A DNA stretch of 64,000 nucleotides from Novosphingobium profundi (GCF_018491765.1 NZ_JABWCU010000006.1:186001-250000); one strand, 5' to 3'. Shown: positions 9,148-18,449, numbered from the stretch's first letter. Notes: a model not told the origin generated them from the sequence alone. Translations and numbers: made by a program.

Positions 9148-9453
9148 TCAGTCCTGCCCGAAACCGGCGCGCTCGAGAATCTTCTCGTAGGTGCGCTCCC
9201 TGGCGGCGAGCGGCGCACCCATGACCTGCGCGATCATGCGGTCGCGCACCGCCTCGATCCTGGGCTCGTTCTGCGCGGTCCACTCGAAGCTCTCGACGCT
9301 GCCACTTTCGAGCACGCCCCTGGCTTCGAGCAGCTCCTCGAGCACGGCGACGCGGTCGCGCGTGATCCACAGCTCGGACAGGAGGCTCATCACCATGCGT
9401 CCGAGATCCTCGACGTCCATCGTTTCGAGGTAGGGTGTTTTCGCGTCGGACAT
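9148..9453 (-). CDS. Conserved-looking 101-residue protein, unknown function
   Basis: A small soluble protein without signal peptide or membrane segment. It is mostly helical and charged, with a leucine-rich stretch (DLGRMVMSLLSELWITRDRVAVLEELLEARGVL) that could form a short coiled coil or helical hairpin. It lies 42 bp downstream of the MFS gene at 9496 on the same strand, so it is probably the second gene of that unit. I do not recognise a family. Codon use and GC content resemble the neighbours, and the frame is free of competing genes, which supports it being real. Confidence 0.6.
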   Translation of the reverse strand: MSDAKTPYLETMDVEDLGRMVMSLLSELWITRDRVAVLEELLEARGVLESGSVESFEWTAQNEPRIEAVRDRMIAQVMGAPLAARERTYEKILERAGFGQD

Positions 9454-9495
9454 GGTCTTGGGGCCTCTTGGAGAAAGGGTTGGGAAGCGCGGCGC

Positions 9496-10962
9496 TCAGA
9501 GCGGGGCCAGCGGGAGCTGGGCGGCTGCCTCGCGCTCCTCGAGCTGGGCGATGCGGCGCTGGATCAGGCTATGGCGGCGCTGGTCGATCGGGAAGCGCCA
9601 GATCACCAGCGCGCCGCCGATCTTGAGGATCGCGGGCAGCAGCGCGACGGTGAAGAGCATGCCGAAGGCGGCCGTTGCGTCGTTCACCGCGCCCGCCCGC
9701 GCGTCGTAGCCGAACAGGCTGAGCAGGAGGAAGGCGCTGCCCGAGCCGATCGCCAGCGCCACCTTGTTGGTGAGGAGGTAGAAGGCGAAGTAGCCCCCGG
9801 TGCGCTGTTCGCCGGTGCGCAGGCGGCCATAGTCGGCGACGTCGGCAAGGATCGCGGGCGAGATGACCACGATCGCCGAGGCGCCCGCGCCGATGAACAC
9901 GACCACCACCACGCTGATCGCGAGGATCGTCTCCATCGTCATCGTCGCCGGGTTCACGAACCAGTAGCCTTGCATCGCGAGGCTGGAGATGGTGACCGCG
10001 ACGACGTAGCTCCTGTGCTTGCCGAAACGACCCGAAGCCCAGATCCACAGCGGCATCGAGGCGGCCAAGGTGATCGCGAAGATCGTCATCAGGTAGGGGT
10101 ACCAGGCGCCGAGCTTGAGGTAGCCGTCATAGAAGGTGAAGATGATCTGGAGGATGCCCATGCCCATCCCGCACAGCGTGAACGAGGCAATGTAGATCCA
10201 CAGCGGCTTGTTCGAGCGCACCGACTTCAGGAAGCCGATGAGTTCGGGGCGCTTGCCGGGAAGTTCGATGCCCTTGGGCGCGAACAGGAAGCCGATACCG
10301 ATGGTCAGCGGGAAGACCACCGCTGCGGCAAGGAAGAAGTAGCCCAGCATGCCGATCGAGTAGGCCGAGCTCTGGGTGAACCCGAACCAGGCAATGGCGA
10401 TCGGCAGGACGTAGTTGCTGAGGCTCCCGAGCTGCGCGACGATGGCCTTGGTCCCGGTGATCTTCGAGCGCTGGGCGTAGTCGGTGGTGAGCTCGGCGCC
10501 CCAGGACTGCTGGTTGATGTCGATCATCGTGAAGCCAAGGTCGTAGAGCGCCTTCCACGCGACGAGGTAGACGAGCCCGACCGCGCCGTGGGGCTTGAGC
10601 AGGAAGAACGCGGCGATGAGGCAGAGAAAGCCGCCGCCCACGATCCACGGCTTGCGCGCGCCCCAGCGGGTGCGGGTGCGGTCCGAGATGTAGCCCATGA
10701 GCTGGTCGGTCACCGCGTCGAGGACGCGCAGGGAGACGAGCACGCCGCCGAGCGCGGCGAGGTTGATGCCGAATTCCTTGGCGTAGAGCTGGGGCACGTA
10801 GGCCATCATCGGCATCGAGAGCATGCCCGGCCCGAACGCGGCGAGCGCGTAAGTGATCAGCGCCAGGTGGCCAAGGCGCGGGGCGGGCGGCCGCGGCGTC
10901 GGGGGCGCGGCGGGGCCAGCGCTCACGGGAACGGCGATCTCGGCGGCTTGGGGGCTGGTCAT
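9496..10962 (-). CDS. MFS transporter, GPH-like
   Basis: A 488-residue polytopic membrane protein, a relative of the transporter at 4217. It begins with a ~30-residue Pro/Ala-rich cytoplasmic tail, then helices with the family signature DAVTDQLMGYISDRTRTRWGARKP, equivalent to the D-P-x-x-G-x-x-x-D-R / R-x-G-x-R-R-P motifs of cation:glycoside symporters. The start at 10962 (MTSPQAAE) is preferred to the frame opening at 11094, which would only add a non-membrane arginine-rich leader. An element copy (site C) lies 80 bp upstream. Its product likely moves the same class of solute as the other cluster transporters; the solute is unknown. Confidence 0.85.
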   Translation of the reverse strand: MTSPQAAEIAVPVSAGPAAPPTPRPPAPRLGHLALITYALAAFGPGMLSMPMMAYVPQLYAKEFGINLAALGGVLVSLRVLDAVTDQLMGYISDRTRTRWGARKPWIVGGGFLCLIAAFFLLKPHGAVGLVYLVAWKALYDLGFTMIDINQQSWGAELTTDYAQRSKITGTKAIVAQLGSLSNYVLPIAIAWFGFTQSSAYSIGMLGYFFLAAAVVFPLTIGIGFLFAPKGIELPGKRPELIGFLKSVRSNKPLWIYIASFTLCGMGMGILQIIFTFYDGYLKLGAWYPYLMTIFAITLAASMPLWIWASGRFGKHRSYVVAVTISSLAMQGYWFVNPATMTMETILAISVVVVVFIGAGASAIVVISPAILADVADYGRLRTGEQRTGGYFAFYLLTNKVALAIGSGSAFLLLSLFGYDARAGAVNDATAAFGMLFTVALLPAILKIGGALVIWRFPIDQRRHSLIQRRIAQLEEREAAAQLPLAPL

Positions 10963-11041
10963 CTCGGGTCGTATCCTGCGCGCGTCGTTGCCGGGACTGT
11001 GCCGCAAGAGGGGCGTGCAGAACCCGGAGTTTCTGGCGGGC

Positions 11042-11060
11042 TGTTCACCAGCCGAGAAGG
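11042..11060 (+). promoter_or_regulatory. Putative operator, 19-bp region 1 element (site C)
   Basis: TGTTCACCAGCCGAGAAGG is 80 bp upstream of the MFS start at 10962 and just downstream of a hairpin that follows the TonB receptor gene. It matches the consensus almost fully. Confidence 0.65.
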
Positions 11061-11074
11061 CGGCTCGAAGCGAC

Positions 11075-11108
11075 ATGGCCCACCTCGCGCGCAAGCGAGG
11101 TGGGCCAT
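11075..11108 (-). terminator. Strong hairpin after TonB receptor gene
   Basis: A 14-bp perfect stem (ATGGCCCACCTCGC with its complement) and a 6-base loop lies 23 bp past the receptor stop at 11131. It lacks a U-run on the minus strand, so it may stabilise the 3' end rather than terminate alone. Confidence 0.6.
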
Positions 11109-11130
11109 TTCGTCGGGGCAGGGGCCTCGC

Positions 11131-13497
11131 TCAGTAGCGGTAAGTGAAGCGCAGCCCCATCGTGCGGCGCTCGCCGGGATAGATACGGGTCTGGGCGATG
11201 CCCGCCGCCGCGCCGCCGTCGGCGGTGCTCGCGCTCACCGTGGCGCGCGCGATGTACTTGGCGTCGAGCAGGTTCTTCACCCAGAACGAGAGATCGTACT
11301 TCTCCGAGGTGAATCCGGTGCGCAGGTTGACCAGCTCGATCTTGCCCTGGCTGTCCTGGCCCAGGCTCTGCGAGTGCTTGGCGGCCTGGTAGCTGTAGTC
11401 GCCGCGCACGAAGAAATCGAACATGTCGTTGACCGGTATGCCGAAGTTGGCGGTGGCCGAGATCTGCGTCTTGGTCGTGCGCGCGAGCTGCTTGCCGCCT
11501 ACATCGTTGCTGCAGCCCGCCTCGGGGATCGTGGTGCCGGTCAGCAAGCCGCAATAGGCGGTGACTTCGCCGTCGATCGTGCCCTTCTTGTATTTGGGAT
11601 CGATGAAGGCGCCGGCGAAGCGCAGCCAGTTGAGGCGGTCGAAGTTGTAGCTGGTGTCGAACTCGATGCCCTTGGAGGTCGCGCCCTTGTTGTTGGCGAT
11701 GAACGAGGTTGCCGAATTGGCGACGTAGGACTGGACCTGGATATTGCTCCAGTCGACGTAGAACAGGTCCGCCGACCACGCGAACTTGCGATCGAGCGCC
11801 GAGCCCTTGACGCCCACCTCGTAGGTCCAGTTGGTCTCGGGATCGTATTCGAACTTGTCGGTGCCGTAGGTGTTGGCGTTGAAACCGCCGACCTTGTAGC
11901 CCTTGGCGGCCGAGGCATAGGCCATGAGGTCGGGCGAGAACTTGTAGCTGAGCGTCCCGCGCGGGGTGAAGTAATTGTAGGTCCGCGCACCCGGAATGCT
12001 GCTCTGGTAGACCCCGTCCGAAAGCACGGTGCCGTCGTAGGCGATCTTTTCGTGGTTGAAGCGCCCTTCGAGCGAGAGGTCGAGGCCCGAGGCGATCTCG
12101 TAGCCCATCTGGGCATAGCCCGAGAGGCCCTTGGTGTGGACGGTCGAGCCTTTGCCGAAGATCGGGACGTTGGTGGTGTAGTCGTTCAGCAGGGCGTAGG
12201 AGACCTCGAGCACGTCGGTGATCGAGCTGTCATAGTAGTTGGCGCCCACCATCCAGGTCAGCGGTCCGGCGTCGGGTGAGGCGAGCTTGACGTCGACGTT
12301 GTGCTCGTAGCTGCCGTTGCCCACGGCCTTCAGGAAGGACTGCTGCGAGAGCGCGCTGCCCGTGGCGAGCGGGGTGCTGATCGCGTCGGGATTGCCGGTG
12401 GCGTCGTTGTTCTGCCCGAACGAGGCCTCGGTATAGGAATAAGTGCCCGAAAGCGTCGCGAAGCCCATGTTGTAGTCGGCCTTGGCGTAAGCCAGCCAGG
12501 AGTGGCCGGTGAGGCCGGTCGCGGCGGTGTCGTCGAGGTCGACCGTGGTGGGCACGGCAAGCTTGCCGCAATAGAGCGAATAGCGCGCGCCGAGCGTAGC
12601 GTTGGGGTTGTAGGAGCCGCAGTTGTTCTCGCTCGTAGGCAGGTAGACATAGGCCGCCTGGCGTTCCTTGGTCTCGACGCGCATGCCGAACAGCTTGATC
12701 GAGAGGTCGCTGGTCGGCTCGAACAGCAGCGAAAGGCCGTAATTGGCGCGCTTGTCGTAGCCGCCGACGTATCCCCCGTCGCGCTCGTTCTTGATCGTGC
12801 CGTCGAACTTGGCGATGGAGCCGAAGCCGCGCACGGCGAGCGTATCGCCGAGCGGCACGCTCACGCTGCCCTGGATCGAGCGGCGGCCCTTGTCGCCGAT
12901 TTCGCCGGTGACGAGCGCGTCGAATTTGCCGAGCGTGGGCCCGCGCGTCACGTAGTTGATCGCGCCCGAGAAGGTGTTGCGGCCGTAGGCGGCGCTCTGC
13001 GGACCCTTGACCACCTCGATGCGGGCGAGGTCGAGCGAGCCGAATTCAAGCCCCGAACGGTTGTTGAGGTAGACCCCGTCGAGGAACACGCCGACATTGC
13101 CGATTTGCGCGGTCTGGTCGACCTGGGCGAGGCCGCGGATGACGGGGGCCTGATACGTACCGCCGATGCTCTGGAAGGCAAGGCCCGGGGTCGACTTGGC
13201 AAGGTCCTCGAGGCCGCTGGTGCCGCTCTTGCGCAAGTCCTCGTCGCTCATCGCGGTGATCGAGAGGGGCACGTCCTGCAGGCTCTCGGTGCGTCGGCGG
13301 GTGGTGACGAGGATGGTCCCGGGCGTCTCGCCGACACCGGTCTCGCCATTTTCCGCGGTTGCGGGGGTCTCGGCGTGGGCGCTGGAAGCGCTCGCCACCA
13401 GGGTTGCAACGCAGATGCCGGCGAGCGCGGCGGCGCGGATCGAGGTCGCATGGCTGCGAGGAGTGGCGGCTGGGGTAGGGGACTGGGTCTGGCGCAT
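11131..13497 (-). CDS. TonB-dependent outer-membrane receptor
   Basis: 788 residues. An extended signal peptide (MRQTQSPTPAATPRSHATSIR followed by a hydrophobic AALAGICVATLVASA core and AHA) is followed by the TonB-box-like TILVTTR, a plug (ESLQDVPLSITAMSDEDL; IEVVKGPQSAAYGRNTFSGA) and a barrel ending LRFTYRY. GGGAAG precedes the start at 13497; the frame runs open to 13626 without support. It belongs to the same broad subfamily as the receptor at 602. Substrate unknown; the surrounding MFS carriers suggest a small organic molecule rather than iron (inference). Confidence 0.93.
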   Translation of the reverse strand: MRQTQSPTPAATPRSHATSIRAAALAGICVATLVASASSAHAETPATAENGETGVGETPGTILVTTRRRTESLQDVPLSITAMSDEDLRKSGTSGLEDLAKSTPGLAFQSIGGTYQAPVIRGLAQVDQTAQIGNVGVFLDGVYLNNRSGLEFGSLDLARIEVVKGPQSAAYGRNTFSGAINYVTRGPTLGKFDALVTGEIGDKGRRSIQGSVSVPLGDTLAVRGFGSIAKFDGTIKNERDGGYVGGYDKRANYGLSLLFEPTSDLSIKLFGMRVETKERQAAYVYLPTSENNCGSYNPNATLGARYSLYCGKLAVPTTVDLDDTAATGLTGHSWLAYAKADYNMGFATLSGTYSYTEASFGQNNDATGNPDAISTPLATGSALSQQSFLKAVGNGSYEHNVDVKLASPDAGPLTWMVGANYYDSSITDVLEVSYALLNDYTTNVPIFGKGSTVHTKGLSGYAQMGYEIASGLDLSLEGRFNHEKIAYDGTVLSDGVYQSSIPGARTYNYFTPRGTLSYKFSPDLMAYASAAKGYKVGGFNANTYGTDKFEYDPETNWTYEVGVKGSALDRKFAWSADLFYVDWSNIQVQSYVANSATSFIANNKGATSKGIEFDTSYNFDRLNWLRFAGAFIDPKYKKGTIDGEVTAYCGLLTGTTIPEAGCSNDVGGKQLARTTKTQISATANFGIPVNDMFDFFVRGDYSYQAAKHSQSLGQDSQGKIELVNLRTGFTSEKYDLSFWVKNLLDAKYIARATVSASTADGGAAAGIAQTRIYPGERRTMGLRFTYRY

Positions 13498-13641
13498 GGT
13501 GAAGCTTCCCTGGTTGCGTCTCTGCATCGCTGGTCCCGGCGCGAAGGCGCGGCCGGCCCGGTGCATTGGCGACAGAGGATCGGCTGGGCGCGTGTGTGCC
13601 AAGAGGGCGTCGCGCGCGTTGCTCATCAGGTGAGATATGGC

Positions 13642-13660
13642 CGTTCAAACAGCGGGAACG
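13642..13660 (+). promoter_or_regulatory. Weak element copy
   Basis: CGTTCAAACAGCGGGAACG forms CGTTC-N9-GAACG, the same spacing as the palindromic core of sites D and F. It lies 145 bp upstream of the TonB receptor start at 13497. Confidence 0.35.
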
Positions 13661-13703
13661 CGTTGATTTTCGATGGCCGTTCAGGCGCGAAAAAATGCGC
13701 CGC

Positions 13704-13722
13704 TGTTCACATCCCGAGAACG
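13704..13722 (+). promoter_or_regulatory. Putative operator, 19-bp region 1 element (site D)
   Basis: TGTTCACATCCCGAGAACG has palindromic ends TGTTC-N9-GAACG and lies 207 bp upstream of the TonB receptor start. Confidence 0.6.
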
Positions 13723-13856
13723 TGCCGGCGATTTTCCATTGCCATGGGGATGCGCGTGTGAACGGCCGCGCCGACCTGCATCGGACGCGCTTTCCGGAGC
13801 GCGCCGCGTGTCCATCGCGCGGTCGCGATTCGCGGTGGGTCGGATTGCCGGGTGCT

Positions 13857-14636
13857 TCAGGCGGCGACGGCGCAGCAGGAAAGACGTTCGCCGAGCCGTG
13901 CGGCCGCGTCCTTCAATTCGCCCGCGTAGCGCACGATCGCCTCGTCCGCGTCCATGGCCTCGAGGAAGTAGGTGAGGGTGAGTGCGGCGAGGCTCTTGCC
14001 GTCGGCGTGGACGGGCACCGCGATGCTGGCGGTGCGATGGACCTTGAGTGCGGAACAGGGCGCGCCGGCGTGGCCTTCGCGGCGCACGTGCTCGAGTCGG
14101 GTAAGGAAGGCTTCGCGCTCGCGTGCCGTGTCGCGGCGCCAGGCGTTGCGCGTGGCCCACTCGAGGATGGGGGCGAGCTCGGCGTCGGCCAGCCCCGCCA
14201 TGTAGACCTGGCCCGAGGCACTGGTCAGGAGTGGAATGGTGACACCCGGATTGCACAAGTCGAAGGTCATCACCGACTGGGCATGGGTCGAGCCGCGCAC
14301 GATCATGCGCGCCTGTGCGCGCGTGGCGACGAACATCGGCCAGCCCAGCCGCGCGGTCAGTTCGCGCATCAGGGGTTGGGCGGCGGCGGCGAGACCGTTG
14401 TCGTCCTGGTAGCCGTGGGCGAGCGTCTCGACCTGGGCGGTGGGACGATAGGCCTTGGTCTGCGGGTCCTGCTCGACGAGCCCGGCATGGACAAGCGTCT
14501 GCACGATCCGGAACACCGTTGGGTAGGGCAACTTGCCGAAGCGTGCGATGTCCATCACCGGCATCGGAGCGTGGGTGTTGATGACCTGGAGAATGGCGAT
14601 CGTGCGGCTGACGGCACGAATGGGAACACCTTCCAT
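13857..14636 (-). CDS. IclR-family transcriptional regulator
   Basis: 259 residues. The N-terminal winged helix-turn-helix (SRTIAILQVINTHAPMPVMDIARFGKLPYPTVFRIVQTLVHAGLV) is followed by the IclR effector-binding domain from about residue 80. IclR proteins control aromatic or carboxylate catabolic genes and bind short palindromes as dimers or tetramers. It is the only regulator inside region 1, which makes it the best candidate to bind the recurrent 19-bp element there (inference). It lies 193 bp downstream of the SDR at 14830 on the same strand. No element copy is obvious directly before its own start. Confidence 0.9.
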   Translation of the reverse strand: MEGVPIRAVSRTIAILQVINTHAPMPVMDIARFGKLPYPTVFRIVQTLVHAGLVEQDPQTKAYRPTAQVETLAHGYQDDNGLAAAAQPLMRELTARLGWPMFVATRAQARMIVRGSTHAQSVMTFDLCNPGVTIPLLTSASGQVYMAGLADAELAPILEWATRNAWRRDTAREREAFLTRLEHVRREGHAGAPCSALKVHRTASIAVPVHADGKSLAALTLTYFLEAMDADEAIVRYAGELKDAAARLGERLSCCAVAA

Positions 14637-14829
14637 TGCCTTGCGTGACCTCCCTGAACGATGGTCCTGTCGTGCGGGAACGCGTCGTCGACGTCGTCGT
14701 CCCGCCCGGGAAAGGTCACGCCAATGCGGCCAGGCGCGGCGACCGAAGTGAACTGTGGTCGCCTGTCGGATATCGAATCTCGAATTTTTCCCTGAAAAGC
14801 CGATCTCAAGTTGCTTCCGGCGTCGCCCT

Positions 14830-15636
14830 TCAGGCCAGTTGGGGATAGGCGGAGAGAATGTCGCGCGCGGGCCGGCGGGCGCGCTCGCGAATCTTGCGCG
14901 GGGTCAGCCAGGCGAACGTGCGGCCGTGTTCGGTGTTGGTGTCGAGAATCCGCGCCGCCCAGTTTCCAACCGTGCGCGGGTGGTCGGCAATGAGATTTAC
15001 GTGGGCGCGGCGCTGCGCGTTCATGCCCCCCGCCTTTGCGTTCTCGCGCAGGAAGCCCTCGGTGATGACAAGGCCGGGGCTGAGCGAGCCGGTCAGGACC
15101 GGGCTGCCCCGGGTCTCTTCGGCGAGGCAGTTCATGAGGTAGGTGACGGCGGCCTTGCTGGCCGCGTAGCCGGCCATTTGCGGCAGGAGGGTGCCGTCGG
15201 CGCCCGCGCCGAGCATCGTGTAGACCGCGCCCGGCCGCGCCGCCTGAGCATAGCCCCGGACGGCCGTGCGGCAACCATGGACCACGCCCATGACGTTGAT
15301 ATCGAGCATCGTGCGCACGTCCTCGTCGGTGAGGTCCATCAGGCCGCCGCCCAGGGCGAGACCGGCGTTGTTGACCCAGATGTCGACCCCGCCGAGCTGG
15401 ACACAGGCCTGTGCCCAAAGCGCGTTGACGTCCTCGGCGCGGCGCACGTCGCAGGAAAGGCCGATGGCGCGGGCCTCGGCGTTCCGGCCCAGTTCCTCGG
15501 CGGCGGCGCGCGCCTCGTCCGCCTGGCGTGAGGAAAGGACCACGTTGATCCCGCGATCCAGCAACGCCCGGGCGAGCGCCCGCCCGATACCCCGCGTGCT
15601 GCCGGTAATTACGGCGGTCTTGCGTTCAGGCCCCAT
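14830..15636 (-). CDS. Short-chain dehydrogenase/reductase (SDR)
   Basis: 268 residues with the classical SDR layout: the nucleotide-binding TGSTRGIGRAL at residues ~12-22, NNAG after the fourth strand, and the active-site YAASK. The arginine after the glycine motif and CDVRRAEDV at the end of strand 3 suggest NADP(H) preference (inference). It would reduce or oxidise a small alcohol or ketone. Site E of the region 1 element lies 112 bp upstream, so it appears to be part of the same regulon. Confidence 0.88.
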   Translation of the reverse strand: MGPERKTAVITGSTRGIGRALARALLDRGINVVLSSRQADEARAAAEELGRNAEARAIGLSCDVRRAEDVNALWAQACVQLGGVDIWVNNAGLALGGGLMDLTDEDVRTMLDINVMGVVHGCRTAVRGYAQAARPGAVYTMLGAGADGTLLPQMAGYAASKAAVTYLMNCLAEETRGSPVLTGSLSPGLVITEGFLRENAKAGGMNAQRRAHVNLIADHPRTVGNWAARILDTNTEHGRTFAWLTPRKIRERARRPARDILSAYPQLA

Positions 15637-15747
15637 GGTGTATCCTTTCCGTGTTCTGTCTTCGGGATGTTCCGTCAGGGTCTCGAACGGACCCGGGGCT
15701 CAGGATGGACTGGGGCGCCGAGGCAATGCCAGCATGGGGTAAGGTGC

Positions 15748-15766
15748 TGTTCGAGCAGCGAGAAGT
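15748..15766 (+). promoter_or_regulatory. Putative operator, 19-bp region 1 element (site E)
   Basis: TGTTCGAGCAGCGAGAAGT is 112 bp upstream of the SDR start at 15636. The outer TGTTC and CGAGAAG arms are kept; the centre differs from the consensus. Confidence 0.45.
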
Positions 15767-15807
15767 GGTGGCGCACAAGTCCGTGGCGGGCCCGCCTGCG
15801 GGCCGGA

Positions 15808-17133
15808 TCAGCTTTGCGCAACCCCGCGTGGATCGGCTGGCAATCGGGCCGCGCGATAAGTTGTCAGGAACAGCGCGCAGGCCCCCAGCGCGGCAGGCAC
15901 GCCGACGAGCCCGAGCGCGGGGCCGATCGCGGCTCCGCCCTCGCCCGCCGCGAGGCCGCCCGCGACGACGGCGACGAGCCAGGGGGCGAGCGCCTGCCCG
16001 GTCATCGTGTTGAACAGGCCGAACAGCGAGACCCCGACGCCATGCATGCGACCGGGCAGCATATCCTGCAAGGTGGTGACCATGCCCGTCCCGATCATCG
16101 GCATCAGCAGGCCGCCGAGCGCGATCATCACTACGGCGGCGAGGGCGGAAGGAGCCAGCACGATGCAGGAAAGCGGCGCCATCAGCGCGGCGATCAGGGC
16201 CAGGACCAGGAGTTTGCGCCGGCTGCCCGCGCGGCGCGCGACGACGTCGTAAAGGATGCCCGCCGAGAGTGCGCCGGCAAGGCCCAGCACCATCGACAGT
16301 GAGCCTTGCATCTGCCCGAGGTTTCCGGCCGAGATCGCGAAGCGGCGCATGATGAAGGTCGCGCCCCAGGCGGCCGAGGAATAGGCCATCATCACCAGCA
16401 GCGCGAAGCCGGCGTAGAAGGGCGCGAAGGTCGTCCAGCGCCGGGCGAGGAAGCGCGCGGTCGCGGCGAACGACTGGCTGTCCTTGTCCGGCAGGCTGCG
16501 GCGCTCGGGTTCGCGGATCGAGGCGATCATCGCGACCACGGGAACGCCCAGGCATCCGGCGAGGACGAGGGCGACGCGCCAGGGCGCGAGGCTTGCAATG
16601 CCCGGAATCCAGTCGAGCTGGCCCGCGGGCACCGCGCTCAGCACCGCGCCGGTAAGCGCGAGCGAAAGCCCGCCCGCGACCGACTGGCCCATGAGGTAGA
16701 TGCTGACCGGCAGCGCGCGCCGGTTGGCGGGGAACATGTCGGCGATCATGGAGACCGCGCAAGGGGCAAGCGTCGCCTCGCCCAGCCCCACCAACAGGCG
16801 CGAGGCGAAGAGATGCCAATAGTCCTGCGAGAGCCCGCCCAGGAACGTGGCGATCGACCAGAGACCGACCCCCGTCATCAGCAGCTTGCGGCGCGAGAGG
16901 CGGTCCGCGCTGAGGCCGAGCGGGATGCCGACGAGCGCATAGAAGATCCCGAAGGAAAGTCCGAGCAGCAGGCTCATATCGACATCGCCGATGCCGAGGT
17001 CCGCGCGGATCGGGTCGACGACGAGGGTCAGGATACCGCGGTCGATCACCGAGACGATCGAGGAGAAGAACATGACCGCCACCACCCACCAGGCGGCGAA
17101 AGGGCGTGACGCGGGGGTGACGGTTGCCTTCAC
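15808..17133 (-). CDS. MFS transporter, spinster-like
   Basis: A 441-residue, 12-helix major facilitator. Helix 1 carries the VSVIDRGILTLVVDPIRADL motif and the loop between helices 2 and 3 carries GLSADRLSRRKLL, typical of spinster-like and aromatic-acid MFS carriers. The start is a GTG at 17133 that overlaps the upstream M24 gene stop (GTGA), so the two are coupled; the frame stays open upstream to 17673 inside that gene and should not be used. Expected in the inner membrane, moving a small organic acid or the M24 enzyme's substrate or product (inference). Confidence 0.88.
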   Translation of the reverse strand: MKATVTPASRPFAAWWVVAVMFFSSIVSVIDRGILTLVVDPIRADLGIGDVDMSLLLGLSFGIFYALVGIPLGLSADRLSRRKLLMTGVGLWSIATFLGGLSQDYWHLFASRLLVGLGEATLAPCAVSMIADMFPANRRALPVSIYLMGQSVAGGLSLALTGAVLSAVPAGQLDWIPGIASLAPWRVALVLAGCLGVPVVAMIASIREPERRSLPDKDSQSFAATARFLARRWTTFAPFYAGFALLVMMAYSSAAWGATFIMRRFAISAGNLGQMQGSLSMVLGLAGALSAGILYDVVARRAGSRRKLLVLALIAALMAPLSCIVLAPSALAAVVMIALGGLLMPMIGTGMVTTLQDMLPGRMHGVGVSLFGLFNTMTGQALAPWLVAVVAGGLAAGEGGAAIGPALGLVGVPAALGACALFLTTYRAARLPADPRGVAQS

Positions 17134-18449
17134 GCGGGGATCACGCGCAGCGAGGTGTCCATCGAGGACAGCGCCTCGACCCCGTCCTTGCGCACCACCA
17201 TCATGTCCTCGACGTGCGAGGTGCCGTAGCCGACCTCGTGGTAGGGCATGTCGAGCGTGAACACGGTGCCTTCCTCGTAGACCAGCGTGGCGGCGATCTC
17301 GGCCGGGTCCTCGAGGCCGGTCGGCCAGGGCTGGTCGGTGTGCTCGAGCCCGACGCAGTGCGCCGAACCCAAGCCGCGCGCGAAGCCATGCTGGCGCAGC
17401 ACGTCGGTCGCCACGGCATCGGCGTGCGCGAAGGGGACGCCGGGCCGGATCTCGGCATAGGCGGCGGCAAGCGCGGCACTGTTGGCCTCGGCGCGGCGCG
17501 CGACTTCGTCGCTCGGCGTGCCGACGACGACGGTGCGGCCAACGTCGCCCTTGTAGCCCTTGTACTCGCCCACGCTGTCGAGCTTGGTCGGCTCGTCCTT
17601 TTCGACCACGCCCGAGTTGAGCCCGCGCTGGTTGACGATGAGCCAGAGCGACTTGCCCTCCAGCTCGCCCCATTTGGCGCGGTGGTCGAGTTCGACCTGT
17701 TCGAGCGGCTCGCCCAGGTGCATGCGCGAAATCGCGTAGTCGAGCGCGGCCTCGTTGCGCCGCGCCGCTTCGCGCAGGATGGCGATCTCGGGCTCGGTCT
17801 TGACCATGCGCACCTCGCGGAAAACGTTGAGCGCATCGATGGGGGTGCCCGCGAAATCGCTGCCCAGGATGCGCGCGGTGCGCATGTCGTCGAAGCCGAC
17901 GCGGCTCCTGGTCAGGCCGGCCTTGCCCATCGCACTGGCAAGCGCGGCGCCCGCTGAGGCGGCATTGCGGCCCTCGAAATTCGCATAGATCGCCATGAGC
18001 AGGCGGTCGCGGTCGGTCAGGCTGTCCTCGCGCACGACTTGCGCCCAGGGACTGGGGAGCGGCTCGGCCCTCATGCCGCCCGTTGCCGGGTCGGGCACGG
18101 GCCAGGTGAAAGTCTCGATGTTGTCCATCCAGGTCGGGCAGTAGTCGAGGTGGTAGACCATCGAGCCGTTGACGACGAGCGAGGCGGGCGCGGCCGGGTT
18201 GCGCGGCAGGACGGCGAAGCTCGAATAAGGCCGTCCCATCATCGCGGAAATGCCCAGATGGCTGGATAGGTAGTAGATGTTCGAGGGCAGCGCGGCGACG
18301 AGCGCGTCGAGCCCGTACTTGTCCATGACCGCCTCGGCGCGCGGGCGGTTGACCAGCGGAGCCGCCGCCTGGAGGTGGCGGATGAGTTCCGGGTCCGACC
18401 AGCGGGCGAGGCGGCCAGGCGTGGCAGGGGCGAGCGAGGCGTGCGTCAT
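17130..18449 (-). CDS. M24-family (Xaa-Pro peptidase/creatinase fold) hydrolase
   Basis: 439 residues: a creatinase-type N-terminal domain (about 1-190) and a pita-bread M24 catalytic domain. Metal ligands can be placed as two Asp in LDSVGEYKGYKGDVGRT, His in AHCVGLEHTDQP, and the last Glu in SHVEDMMVV. The fourth ligand, normally Glu in T-I-E-P, is Asp here (FTLDMPY). The family includes prolidases, creatinase and the DMSP lyase DddP, so a non-peptide substrate is possible. GAGGGA precedes ATG at 18449. It is coupled to the MFS gene at 15808 and lies 123 bp downstream of the NTF2-like gene. Confidence 0.82.
   Translation of the reverse strand: MTHASLAPATPGRLARWSDPELIRHLQAAAPLVNRPRAEAVMDKYGLDALVAALPSNIYYLSSHLGISAMMGRPYSSFAVLPRNPAAPASLVVNGSMVYHLDYCPTWMDNIETFTWPVPDPATGGMRAEPLPSPWAQVVREDSLTDRDRLLMAIYANFEGRNAASAGAALASAMGKAGLTRSRVGFDDMRTARILGSDFAGTPIDALNVFREVRMVKTEPEIAILREAARRNEAALDYAISRMHLGEPLEQVELDHRAKWGELEGKSLWLIVNQRGLNSGVVEKDEPTKLDSVGEYKGYKGDVGRTVVVGTPSDEVARRAEANSAALAAAYAEIRPGVPFAHADAVATDVLRQHGFARGLGSAHCVGLEHTDQPWPTGLEDPAEIAATLVYEEGTVFTLDMPYHEVGYGTSHVEDMMVVRKDGVEALSSMDTSLRVIPA

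Larger units (their letters stand above)
13498..13856. other. 359-bp intergenic region with clustered element copies
   Basis: No gene is visible here. It lies upstream of the TonB receptor (start 13497) and downstream of the IclR gene. It holds the best-matching site D (13704) plus two weaker neighbours beginning CGTTCA at 13642 and 13678, so it looks like a receptor promoter with several regulator contacts. Confidence 0.5.

Noticed and set aside
8482..12279. Plus-strand open frame of 1265 codons
   Set aside because: It runs antisense to the MFS and TonB receptor genes and has low-complexity R/G/E/A/D-rich content typical of a shadow frame in GC-rich DNA.
17130..18449. Call as DMSP lyase DddP
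   Set aside because: Only the M24 fold is shared; the DddP-type D-x-D ligand pattern is not seen, so a general M24 name is safer.
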